Assembly (NCBI RefSeq): GCF_000422405.1
Contig: NZ_KE383825.1
Coordinates: forward strand, 1,090-65,089
Length of the DNA: 64,000 nucleotides
Direction of reading: 5' to 3'
Origin: Microbacterium luticocti DSM 19459
GTDB lineage: Bacteria; Actinomycetota; Actinomycetes; Actinomycetales; Microbacteriaceae
Positions 1 through 7,911 of the stretch are shown piece after piece. Each line of letters begins with the position of its first letter. Positions within the stretch are counted from its first letter, which is position 1. A model generated the notes under the pieces. It saw only the letters and a program-made list of their open reading frames with translations, made no database searches and was not told the DNA's origin. The position numbers and the translations under genes were made by a program.

Positions 1-52
1 CCGCCGCCCGACACAGCCCGCGGCGTCAAGCTCCGCCAGACAGGCTAGATTC

Positions 53-111
53 CGCGGGCATTCCTACATGAGGCACGGGAACCATTTCGCGGGCATCTCG
101 ACATGAGGCAC
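53..111. repeat. Two-copy direct repeat, 24 bp
   Basis: CGCGGGCATTCCTACATGAG... at 53-76 recurs as CGCGGGCATCTCGACATGAG... at 88-111, a 35-bp period. The copies differ only in the middle. The first 133 bases hold no gene; they lie downstream of the minus-strand ABC exporter. Function is unknown; it could be part of a longer intergenic repeat cut off by the window edge. Confidence 0.6.
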
Positions 112-133
112 CTCGCGTGATTCTCCACGTCGC

Positions 134-2131
134 TCACACCAGCAGCTGATGCTTGGCGAGGTCGCGGTACAGCGGCGTGGATTCGACCAGCTCGGAGTGG
201 GTGCCCTGCCCCACGACGCGGCCGTGGTCCATCACCACGATGTGGTCGGAATCGACCACCGTCGACAGCCGGTGCGCGATCACGATGAGCGTGCGCCCGG
301 TCGCGACCGCGTCGATGGCCTCGCGCATGCGCTGCTCGTTCAGTCCGTCCAGCGACGACGTGGACTCGTCCAGCAGCAGGATCGGGGGAGCGGCCAGCAG
401 CGCCCGCGCGATCGCGAGCCGCTGGCGCTCGCCGCCCGAGAGCATGACGCCGGCCTCTCCGACGGGCGCGTCGATGCCCAGCGAGCTGCGTTCGAGCACC
501 TCGCCCAGGTTCACCGCGCGCAGCACGCGTTCGCAGTCGGCGTCGGATGCCTCGGGTGAGGCCAGCCGCAGATTGTCGGCGATGGTGCCCGCCAGGGTGG
601 GGGCATCCTGCTCGACGTATCCGAGCTGTGCGCGCAGCGCGGCGCGGTCGAGCGTGCGCACGTCGATCCCGCCGACGAGGATCGCCCCGTCGGTCGGGTC
701 GTAGAACCGCTCGATGAGCGCGAGCGTCGTCGACTTGCCCGCACCCGACGGGCCCACCAGCGCCACCCGCGAGCCGCGCGGCACCGTGAACGACACCCCG
801 TGCAGCACCTCGCCGTCCGTGGTCGCCGGGCCCGAGGCATCCGTCGTCTCGGGCAGGTCCACACCCGACGTATCGACCCGGGCCGACTCGAGCAGGGCGA
901 GCGCCTCGGTCTCGGCCTTGCGCCGGGCCTCGACGACCGCCGCCGGATAGGCGAAGTGCACGTCGCGGAACTCGATCGCGGCCGCGGCCGCGGCATCCCG
1001 CCCCTCGCTCGAGGCCGAGCCGACGGATGCGACCCGCGCCGCGATGGCGGCGTCGTCCTGCGTCTCGGTGGGCAGATCGAGCACCTCCTGGATGCGGCCC
1101 AGCGCCCCGAGCGCCTGGTTGACCGACATGATCGCGCCGAAGAACGTGCCCAGCGGCTGGATGAGCATGAACAGGAACATCACGAACGTCACCAGCGACG
1201 CGATGGTGAGGGCGCCGGATGCCACGCGGTACCCGCCGACGCCGAGCACCACCAGCAGCGACACCTGCAGCGCGATGCCGGCGATCGGCACCACCAGCGC
1301 CGACGCTTTCGCGATGCGCACGCCGACGTCATAGGTCTCGGCGGCGAGCGCCGTGATCGCGGTCTGTTCACGGTCGGCGGCGCCCGACGCGCGGATGGTG
1401 CGGATCGAGCCCACGGCCCGCTCGACGCCCGACGCGAGTTCGCCGACCTTCTCTTGCTGCGCCCGGGTTTCGCGCCGGATCCGGCCCGACAGCATCCCCA
1501 CCACCGCGACCGAGGCGCCGATCACCACGAGGATCAGCACGAGCAGGATGGGGTCGATGACGGCCATGGCGATGATGGCACCGACGAACAGCAGTGCGTT
1601 GCCCACGGCATCCGCCAGCCCCTGCGTCAGCACCGCGTACAGCAGCGTCGTGTCGGTGCCCACCCGCGAGACGATGTCGCCGGTGCGGCGGGCGTCGAAC
1701 TCGCTGATCGGCAGGTGCAGGATGCGGGCGATCAGGCGTCGGCGGCTGGAGTACACGACGGCGGTGCCGGTGCGCTGCAGCAGATAGTGCTGGTATCCCG
1801 AGAGGAGGGATGCCACGACCACCAGCGCGACCAGCAGCCACACCAGCGAACCGAGCGGCTGCGCGGCCTGCACGCGGGCGATCACCTGGCCGACCACGAG
1901 CGGCTGACCGAGGCTCGCGGCCGCACCGAGGATGCTGAGGATCACGACGACCGTGACGACGCCGCGGTGCTCGAAGATGTAGGGCAGCAGCTGGCGCAGG
2001 CTCGCGCGAGGGCCGTCCTGTCGGCCGCGGCGGAACAGGGAGCGCCGCGCCGGGGCGGCGGGGGATGCGGACATACGGGGTGTCTTTCCGGAATCGGGGC
2101 GAGACGTGGCGCCGGGAGGGCCGCCTGTCAT
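134..2131 (-). CDS. ABC multidrug/lipid-type exporter, fused membrane and ATPase domains
   Basis: Half-size MsbA/LmrA-like exporter of 665 residues expected to work as a homodimer. The N-terminal half has about six membrane helices. The C-terminal half has the nucleotide-binding domain with Walker A GPSGAGKS (about residue 460), signature LSGGERQR and Walker B ILLLDES. An unusual insertion of about 40 mostly acidic residues splits the start of the ATPase domain, between the A-loop FAYP and VLHGVSF. The ATG at 2131 overlaps the stop of a helix-turn-helix remnant (ATGA). An internal ATG at 2074 (MSASPAAP) preceded by GGAAAG is an equally good start. It is the last gene of the operon that begins at 3525. 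Substrate is unknown. Confidence 0.88.
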   Translation of the reverse strand: MTGGPPGATSRPDSGKTPRMSASPAAPARRSLFRRGRQDGPRASLRQLLPYIFEHRGVVTVVVILSILGAAASLGQPLVVGQVIARVQAAQPLGSLVWLLVALVVVASLLSGYQHYLLQRTGTAVVYSSRRRLIARILHLPISEFDARRTGDIVSRVGTDTTLLYAVLTQGLADAVGNALLFVGAIIAMAVIDPILLVLILVVIGASVAVVGMLSGRIRRETRAQQEKVGELASGVERAVGSIRTIRASGAADREQTAITALAAETYDVGVRIAKASALVVPIAGIALQVSLLVVLGVGGYRVASGALTIASLVTFVMFLFMLIQPLGTFFGAIMSVNQALGALGRIQEVLDLPTETQDDAAIAARVASVGSASSEGRDAAAAAAIEFRDVHFAYPAAVVEARRKAETEALALLESARVDTSGVDLPETTDASGPATTDGEVLHGVSFTVPRGSRVALVGPSGAGKSTTLALIERFYDPTDGAILVGGIDVRTLDRAALRAQLGYVEQDAPTLAGTIADNLRLASPEASDADCERVLRAVNLGEVLERSSLGIDAPVGEAGVMLSGGERQRLAIARALLAAPPILLLDESTSSLDGLNEQRMREAIDAVATGRTLIVIAHRLSTVVDSDHIVVMDHGRVVGQGTHSELVESTPLYRDLAKHQLLV

Positions 2132-2199
2132 TGTCGTCCGTATTTCTTATGTGCTGCCTGACGGGTCACGCCCAGGGCGTCGGCGATCGCGACCCACGG
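2128..2199 (-). pseudogene. C-terminal remnant of a helix-turn-helix protein, out of frame with DUF4097
   Basis: In a different minus frame from the overlapping DUF4097 gene, 23 codons read PWVAIADALGVTRQAAHKKY then GRQ and a stop. This matches the recognition-helix ending of small actinobacterial HTH proteins (W..I...LG.TRQAAHK.Y). Upstream codons in this frame are antisense-like shadow sequence, so the N-terminal part of the HTH is missing. The stop overlaps the ATG of the ABC exporter. Seen: the motif and the frame change at the DUF4097 end. Inferred: a deletion or frameshift that removed most of an HTH gene or domain. Confidence 0.55.
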
Positions 2200-3034
2200 C
2201 GCGGTGGACGGTGATCGACCCGTACCCGGTGCGCACCCGCAGTTCGAGGGTGTCTTCGCCGTCGCGCGGGCCGGCGTCCGCGGCCAGGTCGGTGCGCACG
2301 ACGCCGTGCTGCGAGCCGACATCCAGCCACACCGCGGTGCCGCCCCGCACGCCGACGTCCACGTTGCCGTACGACCCGTCGATCCGCACGGCGCCGCGCA
2401 CCGCCTCGCGCACGGTGATGCCGCCGTAGGCGGCGCGGACGGTGAGATCGGATGCCGCGGTGCCGACCTCGATCGCGCCGCTGGAGGTGGACAGTTCGCC
2501 GGGCCCGTCGAGCGCGTCGATCTCGATGCGCCCGTCGGCGCCGGTCACCCGCAGCCGGCCGCCCACCCGGCTCAGGTGTACGCTGCCCGACTTGATCCCG
2601 ATCCCGGCATCACCGTCGACCTCGCCGACGCGGTAGTCGCCGTGCCCGCCGGTGAGGTCGAAACGCTGCGCTGCCTGCACATCCAGATCGCCGTACGACA
2701 CGTCGGCCCGCACGGCGCCCAGCTTCCCCGCCGTCTGCACCGACCCGTACGAGACCGTCACGGTGAGGTCGGTCCCGGCCGGCACCTCGACGCGCACCTC
2801 GACCGAGTCGCCGGGGCCGAGCATCCGCATACGGAACGGTGTCTTCACGACGATGCGCTCGCCGACCCGCTCGATGCGGGTCGCCTCGGCCGCGCGCCGA
2901 TCGCCCGCCCGGTTCGGCCGGCTCGGCGTCACGGCGACGGCCACATCGGTGCGGTCGCCGGCGACCACCTCGACGCGGCCCATCTGCACCTCGACCTGCA
3001 CAGTGGCGGGGCCCTCGACGGGGGACGCGGTCAT
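2147..3034 (-). CDS. DUF4097-family beta-strand repeat protein
   Basis: About 295 residues, with the repeating G-x-Y-G/S-x-v-x-v pattern (VSYGSVQTAGKLGAVRADVS, TGHGDYRVGEVDGDAGIGIK, TGYGSITV) of the DUF4097/toastrack beta-helix family. These proteins are often found beside envelope-stress or transport genes; no biochemical function is established. The ATG at 3034 overlaps the stop of the RHH gene (ATGA), so I prefer it over the ATG at 3043. The last 16 residues (after ITVHRA) are Arg-rich and read through the DNA that encodes the HTH remnant in another frame, so the native C-terminus may have been altered. Confidence 0.8.
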   Translation of the reverse strand: MTASPVEGPATVQVEVQMGRVEVVAGDRTDVAVAVTPSRPNRAGDRRAAEATRIERVGERIVVKTPFRMRMLGPGDSVEVRVEVPAGTDLTVTVSYGSVQTAGKLGAVRADVSYGDLDVQAAQRFDLTGGHGDYRVGEVDGDAGIGIKSGSVHLSRVGGRLRVTGADGRIEIDALDGPGELSTSSGAIEVGTAASDLTVRAAYGGITVREAVRGAVRIDGSYGNVDVGVRGGTAVWLDVGSQHGVVRTDLAADAGPRDGEDTLELRVRTGYGSITVHRAVGRDRRRPGRDPSGST

Positions 3035-3525
3035 CGCACCCACCCGGTGTAGGCGTTCGCCGTGCCGCCGCCTGCGGCGGGTCGGCGCGGCTCGAGTGCG
3101 GCGGTGACCGCGCGCACCAGCCAGGTGTTCAGTGACAGCCCCTCGGCCGCCGCCGCCGTCTCGGCCCGTGTCTTCAGCGCCTCGGGCAGACGCAGCGTGG
3201 TGCGCGTCGAGGCGGCATCGGCATCGTCGTCGGATGCCACGGCCGGCGCCGTCGCGGCGGGTTCGGCATTCGCGTGCTCGGCTGCGGGCAGGCTCACCAC
3301 GAAGTCCACGTCGCGCCCGCGCAGGCGCACGTCCACCGAACCGGGGGCGAGTTCGCGGGTGATCTCGCCCGCCGCATCCGACAGCGCCTCCAGCAGCACC
3401 AGGCGCGCCGACGCGTCGAGCGCGGTGACCAGGTGCTCGGCGATCTCGGCGGCCTCGGGAGTGCCGGCGGCGGCCGCGGCGAGCAGCTGGCGCTGCAGGT
3501 CCTCGACGTGGGTGGTGATCTGCAT
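3031..3525 (-). CDS. HicB/CopG-like ribbon-helix-helix regulator
   Basis: 164 residues. The N-terminal half (about 1-80) resembles a HicB-type partner domain (MQITTHVEDLQRQL...VDVRLRGRDVDFVVSLP). After an Ala/Asp-rich linker the C-terminal residues, from about 108, form an RHH DNA-binding motif: TRTTLRLPEALKTRAE then LSLNTWLVRAV. No HicA-like toxin is adjacent. It is the first gene of the minus operon with DUF4097 and the ABC exporter. The start is leaderless-type: TAGCAT lies six bases before the ATG. Five 11-bp repeats just upstream are the likely autoregulatory operator, as in other RHH repressors. The regulatory role is inferred. Confidence 0.75.
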   Translation of the reverse strand: MQITTHVEDLQRQLLAAAAAGTPEAAEIAEHLVTALDASARLVLLEALSDAAGEITRELAPGSVDVRLRGRDVDFVVSLPAAEHANAEPAATAPAVASDDDADAASTRTTLRLPEALKTRAETAAAAEGLSLNTWLVRAVTAALEPRRPAAGGGTANAYTGWVR

Positions 3526-3531
3526 GACCCT

Positions 3532-3560
3532 ATGCTACTGTGACGCCAAGATGACGTCAA
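3532..3560 (-). promoter_or_regulatory. Promoter of the RHH/DUF4097/ABC operon
   Basis: On the minus strand, -35 TTGACG (3560-3555), a 17-bp spacer and -10 TAGCAT (3537-3532), then six bases to the ATG at 3525. Transcription should start at or next to the start codon, giving a leaderless mRNA. This is the best consensus promoter I could read in the window. Confidence 0.65.
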
Positions 3561-3595
3561 AGTGACACCATTACGACGTCAGAGTGACGGAAGAG
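3541..3595 (+). promoter_or_regulatory. Five tandem 11-bp operator-like repeats
   Basis: TGAC or CGAC begins at 3541, 3552, 3563, 3574 and 3585, exactly 11 bp apart. The units are TGACGCCAAGA, TGACGTCAAAG, TGACACCATTA, CGACGTCAGAG and TGACGGAAGAG (consensus TGACGYCAAAG). One-helical-turn spacing suits cooperative loading of RHH dimers on one DNA face. The array covers the -35 of the minus-strand promoter and reaches the ribosome-binding region of the plus-strand ABC gene at 3603, so it could control both directions. Confidence 0.65.
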
Positions 3596-3602
3596 AGAAG
3601 CA

Positions 3603-4406
3603 ATGGACCGTGGACCCGCGATCCGCGTGCGGGACGTGCAGAAGTCCTACAAGGATCTGCACGTGCTGCGCGGGGTCGATCTTCAGGTGGCGCCGGGCAG
3701 CGTCTTCGCGCTGCTCGGCTCGAACGGCGCGGGCAAGACGACGCTCGTGCGCATCATGTCGACGCTGCTGCGGGCGGATGCCGGATTCGTCGAGGTCGCC
3801 GGTTTCGACGTGGCGGCCGCGTCGGAACGGGTGCGCGCGTCGATCAGCCTGACCGGGCAGTTCGCGGCGGTGGACGGCATCCTCACCGGCCGTGAGAACC
3901 TCGTGCTGGTCGCCCGGTTGCGGCACCTGCGCGACCCGGAAGGCATCGCCGACCGGCTGCTGGAGCGGTTCGGGCTCACCGAGGCCGGCTCGCGCCGGGC
4001 CGCGACGTATTCGGGCGGCATGACGCGGCGGCTCGACATCGCGATGAGCCTCGTGGGCGACCCCCCGGTCGTGTTCCTCGACGAGCCGACGACGGGCCTG
4101 GACCCGCAGGGCCGGCTCGAGGTGTGGGACACCGTGCGGCAACTGGCGGGGCAGGGCACCACGGTGCTGCTGACCACGCAGTACCTCGAAGAGGCGGAGC
4201 AGCTGGCCGACCGCATCGCGATCCTGCACGAAGGCCGCATCATCGCCGACGGCACGCTCGCCGAGCTGAAGCGCCTGCTGCCGCCGGTGAAGGTCGAGTA
4301 CGTCGAGAAGCAGCCGACGCTGGAAGAGGTCTTCCTCGCCGTCGTCGGCGCCCGGGACGAGGCATCCGCCCGCCCCGCCGACCAGATCACGGAGGAGAAC
4401 CGATGA
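3603..4406 (+). CDS. ABC-2 exporter ATPase, DrrA-like
   Basis: 267 residues. Walker A GSNGAGKT (about 38-45), signature YSGGMTRRLDIA, Walker B VVFLDEPTTGLDP, and the short C-terminal region typical of daunorubicin-resistance-type ATPases. It should drive the permease encoded immediately downstream, with which it overlaps by ATGA. GGAAGAGAGAAG upstream is the ribosome site and is part of the 11-bp repeat array, so the RHH regulator may affect its expression. Substrate (drug, lipid or polymer) cannot be told from sequence. Confidence 0.88.
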   Translation: MDRGPAIRVRDVQKSYKDLHVLRGVDLQVAPGSVFALLGSNGAGKTTLVRIMSTLLRADAGFVEVAGFDVAAASERVRASISLTGQFAAVDGILTGRENLVLVARLRHLRDPEGIADRLLERFGLTEAGSRRAATYSGGMTRRLDIAMSLVGDPPVVFLDEPTTGLDPQGRLEVWDTVRQLAGQGTTVLLTTQYLEEAEQLADRIAILHEGRIIADGTLAELKRLLPPVKVEYVEKQPTLEEVFLAVVGARDEASARPADQITEENR

Positions 4407-5164
4407 CCACCCACTTCGTCGACGACGCCGTGGTCCTGACCGGCCGGTCGCTGCGGCACATCCTGCGCAGCCCCGACACCATCATCACGACCGCCGTGAT
4501 GCCGATCGCGATCATGCTGATGTTCGTGTTCATCTTCGGCGGCGCGATCGACATCGGCGCACAGCCCTATGTGGACTACATGCTCCCCGGGATCCTGCTC
4601 ATCACGATCGCGTCGGGCATCTCGTACACGGCGTTCCGGCTGTTCCTCGACATGAAGGGCGGCATCTTCGAGCGGTTCCAGTCCATGCCGATCGCCCGGT
4701 CGGCGGTGCTGTGGGCGCACGTGCTGACGTCGCTGGTGGCGAACCTGGTGTCGCTGGCGGTGGTGACGGGGGTGGCGCTGCTGCTCGGCTTCCGCTCGGG
4801 CGCGGGCGTGCTGCCGTGGCTGGCGGTCGCGGGCATCCTCGTGCTGTTCACGCTGGCGCTCACCTGGATCGCGGTGATCCCGGGCCTGACCGCCAAGACG
4901 GTCGACGGGGCGAGCGCGTTCTCGTATCCGCTGATCTTCCTGCCGTTCCTCAGTTCGGCGTTCGCGCCGACCGACACCATGCCGGGCCCGGTGCGGTGGT
5001 TCGCCGAGAACCAGCCGGTGACCTCGATCGTCGACACGATCCGGGCCCTGCTGTCGGGGCAGCCCGTAGGGTCCGACATCTGGATCGCGCTGGCGTGGTG
5101 CGTGGGCATCCTCGTGGTCGCCTACGCCGGGGCGATGGCGATCTACCGTCGCCGCCTGTCGTGA
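4403..5164 (+). CDS. ABC-2 exporter permease, DrrB-like
   Basis: 253 residues with about six hydrophobic segments (e.g. TAVMPIAIMLMFVFIFGG, GILVLFTLALTWIAVIPG) and the ABC-2 conserved stretch near FLSSAFAPTDTMPGPVRWFA. The ATG at 4403 sits in GGAGGAGAACCGATGA, giving a strong ribosome site and a four-base overlap with the ATPase. The pair forms a complete DrrAB-like exporter. Confidence 0.88.
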   Translation: MTTHFVDDAVVLTGRSLRHILRSPDTIITTAVMPIAIMLMFVFIFGGAIDIGAQPYVDYMLPGILLITIASGISYTAFRLFLDMKGGIFERFQSMPIARSAVLWAHVLTSLVANLVSLAVVTGVALLLGFRSGAGVLPWLAVAGILVLFTLALTWIAVIPGLTAKTVDGASAFSYPLIFLPFLSSAFAPTDTMPGPVRWFAENQPVTSIVDTIRALLSGQPVGSDIWIALAWCVGILVVAYAGAMAIYRRRLS

Positions 5165-5225
5165 CGGGCGCCGCCGCCGCGGGGCCGCGGGTGCGGGTGT
5201 CGGCAGCCCCGGCTACAGTGGTCCG

Positions 5226-6167
5226 GTGCCTGAACCCGTGATCCGCGCCGCGAACCTCGTGAAGACGTATCGGGTGAAGGGAAAGCCTGACTTCACCGCC
5301 GTCGACGACCTCAGCTTCGAGGTCGCGCCGGGGGAGTCGTTCGGCCTGCTCGGACCCAACGGTGCGGGCAAGTCGACCACGATGAAGATGGTCGGCGCGG
5401 TGTCCACGCGCACCAGCGGCGACCTGCAGATCCTGGGCCTTGACCCCAACCGGTACGGGCCCGAGATCCGGTCGCGGCTGGGTGTGGTGCCACAGGACGA
5501 CAACCTCGACGGCGAGCTCAACGCCCGCGAGAACCTGTACGTGTACGGCCGCTACTTCGGCATGCCGGGCAAGGAATGTGCGCGCAAGGCCGACGAACTG
5601 CTGGCGTTCGCGCAGCTGCAGGACAAGGCCAAGAACAAGGTCGACCAGCTCTCGGGCGGCATGAAGCGGCGGCTCACCATCGCCCGCGGGCTGATCAACG
5701 ACCCGCGCATCCTGCTGCTCGATGAGCCGACGACGGGCCTGGACCCGCAGGCCCGGCACATCCTGTGGGACCGGCTGTTCCGGCTCAAGGAACGCGGCAC
5801 GACCCTCGTGCTCACCACCCATTACATGGACGAGGCCGAGCAGCTGTGCGATCGCCTCATCGTCGTCGACAAGGGCCGCATCATGGCACAGGGCACACCG
5901 TCGTCGCTGATCCGTGAACACTCCAGCCGCGAGGTGCTCGAGCTGCGGTTCGGGTCCAGCCGCAACGAGCAGATCGCCCCCCGGCTGCAGGGCATCGGCG
6001 ACCGCGTCGAGGTGCTGCCCGACCGCATCCTCATCTATGCCGCCGACGGCGAGGCCGCCCTCGACCGGGTCACCGCCGACGGCCACGAGCCGATCACCAG
6101 CCTCGTGCGCCGCTCCAGCCTCGAGGACGTGTTCCTGCGCCTGACCGGAAGGTCGCTGATCGAATGA
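5226..6167 (+). CDS. ABC-2 exporter ATPase, NodI-like
   Basis: 313 residues; Walker A GPNGAGKST, signature LSGGMKRRLTIARG, Walker B ILLLDEPTTGLDP, and a C-terminal extension ending RRSSLEDVFLRLTGRSL as in NodI/CcmA-type export ATPases. The GTG start is preceded by TACAGT (5214-5219) six bases away, a leaderless-type arrangement, so this set probably has its own promoter 61 bp after the previous exporter. It overlaps the next permease by ATGA. Confidence 0.87.
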   Translation: MPEPVIRAANLVKTYRVKGKPDFTAVDDLSFEVAPGESFGLLGPNGAGKSTTMKMVGAVSTRTSGDLQILGLDPNRYGPEIRSRLGVVPQDDNLDGELNARENLYVYGRYFGMPGKECARKADELLAFAQLQDKAKNKVDQLSGGMKRRLTIARGLINDPRILLLDEPTTGLDPQARHILWDRLFRLKERGTTLVLTTHYMDEAEQLCDRLIVVDKGRIMAQGTPSSLIREHSSREVLELRFGSSRNEQIAPRLQGIGDRVEVLPDRILIYAADGEAALDRVTADGHEPITSLVRRSSLEDVFLRLTGRSLIE

Positions 6168-7048
6168 CGGATGCCACGACCCGCGGCGCGCACCCGACCC
6201 TCGACGAGCTGCGTGCCGAGGCCCTCGCCGGCGGTCGCGCACCCCGCCGGTTCGGCAGCTGGTACGCGGCCGAGCACATGCTGCGTGCCATGCGCGCGTA
6301 CGGCTGGACGATCGTCGTCGGCGCTCTCGGGCAGCCCCTGGTGTACCTGTTCGGGCTGGCGATCGGTCTGGCCGCACTCATCCAGCAGAGCATTCCGACC
6401 GCCGGCGGCGGTCACGTGGCGTATCTCGTGTTCGTGGCGCCGGCGCTGCTGATGACCGCGACGATCGCCGTGGCCAGCGAGGAGTTCACCTACCCGGTGA
6501 TGGCGGGCTTCAAGTGGCGGCGCTACTTCTACGGCTTCAACGCCTCACCGCTGTCGTCGCCGCAGATCGCGAACGGCGTCATCATCGCGGCATCCGCTCG
6601 CATGTTCTTCGCCGCCGCGGCCTATTACCTGTTCATCTGGGCGTTCGGTGCTGTGCTGCCGGTCGTGACCGTGCCGGCTGCGGCCACCGCGTGGCTGGCG
6701 GTGTTCGTCGGTCTGCTCGCCGGACTGGCGTTCGGGATGCCACTGCTCGCGTATGCCGCGTCGCTTCAGGAGGACACCGGCCAGTTCGCGCTGGTGCAGC
6801 GCTTCGTGTTCATGCCGATGTTCCTGTTCTCGGGGACGTTCTTCCCGCTGACGAACCTGCCGATCTGGTTGCAGTGGATCGGGTGGATCTCGCCGCTGTG
6901 GCACGCCACGGAACTCGGCCGGATGGCGAGCTTCGGCGCGCCGGTCGACCCGGTCATGCTGGTCGTGCACCTGGGCTACCTGCTGGTGCTGGCGGTCGGC
7001 GGCTACCTGGCGGTGCGGCGCATGTTCACCCGGAGGTTGGCGAAATGA
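6164..7048 (+). CDS. ABC-2 exporter permease, NodJ-like (first)
   Basis: 294 residues. A soluble N-terminus of about 45 residues precedes six hydrophobic segments, including YGWTIVVGALGQPLVYLFGL and MPMFLFSGTFFPLTNLPIWL, the latter being the FPLxxLPxWL region typical of NodJ-type permeases. ATGA overlap with the ATPase upstream and with the second permease downstream indicates one operon and probably a heterodimeric channel. Confidence 0.85.
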   Translation: MTDATTRGAHPTLDELRAEALAGGRAPRRFGSWYAAEHMLRAMRAYGWTIVVGALGQPLVYLFGLAIGLAALIQQSIPTAGGGHVAYLVFVAPALLMTATIAVASEEFTYPVMAGFKWRRYFYGFNASPLSSPQIANGVIIAASARMFFAAAAYYLFIWAFGAVLPVVTVPAAATAWLAVFVGLLAGLAFGMPLLAYAASLQEDTGQFALVQRFVFMPMFLFSGTFFPLTNLPIWLQWIGWISPLWHATELGRMASFGAPVDPVMLVVHLGYLLVLAVGGYLAVRRMFTRRLAK

Positions 7049-7872
7049 CGGCCGTGATCGACGAGGTCGACACCACCCGGCATCGCGGCGGGGTGCGCGC
7101 GCTGTGGTCGGGCAACCCGTGGGCGGTCGTGCAGCGCGGGCTGATCGCCGCGCGCTCGTCGAGCTGGGTGGTGATCCTGTCGGGCTTTTTCGAACCCGTC
7201 TTCTACCTGGCATCCATGGGTCTGGGGCTGGGCGCGCTGGTGGGTGACGTGCAGACGTCGGCGGGGATCACGGTGCCGTACGCGGCGTTCATCGCGCCCG
7301 CGCTGCTGGCGGTGTCGGCGATGAACGGGGCGATCTACGACTCGACCTGGAACGTGTTCTTCAAGCTGAACTACGGAAAGCTGTACGAGGGGATGCTGGC
7401 CACCTCGCTCGGGCCGCTGGATGTGGCGCTCGGCGAGATCCTGTACGCGCTGCTGCGCGGGCTGCTGTACGCGTGCGGGTTCATGGTCATCATGCAGGTG
7501 TTCGGGCTGAACCTGGCACCCACCGCGATCCTCGCGCTGCCGGCGGTGCTGCTGATCGCCTTCGGGTTCGCGAGCCTGGGCATGGCGGTGACCAGCTACA
7601 TGAAGACGTTCCAGCACATGGACTGGATCAACATCGTGCTGCTGCCGATGTTCTTGTTCTCGGCCACGCTGTACCCGATCTCGATCTACCCGGAGTGGAT
7701 CCAGACCGTCATCATGGCGTTCCCGCTCTGGCACGGGGTGGAGCTGATCCGGGCGCTGACCACCGGGGCGTTCACCCCCGCGATCGGATGGCACATCCTC
7801 TACTACGTCGTCATGATCGCCGTGGGCCTGGTGTTCACGACCAAGCGCCTGCGCGCCCTGTTTCTGGACTGA
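7045..7872 (+). CDS. ABC-2 exporter permease, NodJ-like (second)
   Basis: 275 residues, paralogous to the preceding permease: the same fold with MFLFSATLYPISIYPEWIQT in place of the first protein's FPLTNLPIWL segment, and a shared LWH motif (LWHGVELIRAL). The start ATG overlaps the upstream stop. Two divergent permeases with one ATPase suggest a heterodimeric exporter. The gene ends inside the stem of a terminator hairpin. Confidence 0.85.
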   Translation: MTAVIDEVDTTRHRGGVRALWSGNPWAVVQRGLIAARSSSWVVILSGFFEPVFYLASMGLGLGALVGDVQTSAGITVPYAAFIAPALLAVSAMNGAIYDSTWNVFFKLNYGKLYEGMLATSLGPLDVALGEILYALLRGLLYACGFMVIMQVFGLNLAPTAILALPAVLLIAFGFASLGMAVTSYMKTFQHMDWINIVLLPMFLFSATLYPISIYPEWIQTVIMAFPLWHGVELIRALTTGAFTPAIGWHILYYVVMIAVGLVFTTKRLRALFLD

Positions 7873-7900
7873 GGGGATGCCGCACCCCGCGGCATCCCCT
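7872..7900. terminator. Bidirectional terminator hairpin
   Basis: Perfect 12-bp stem AGGGGATGCCGC (7872-7883), ACCCC loop, GCGGCATCCCCT (7889-7900), between two converging genes whose stops lie at 7872 and 7912. There is no U-tract, as is common in actinobacteria. Confidence 0.75.
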
Positions 7901-7911
7901 GAACAGACCCC

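Noticed and set aside
3031..3525. HicAB toxin-antitoxin module
   Set aside because: Only the HicB/RHH-like half is present; no HicA-like small protein lies next to it. I treat it as a regulator.
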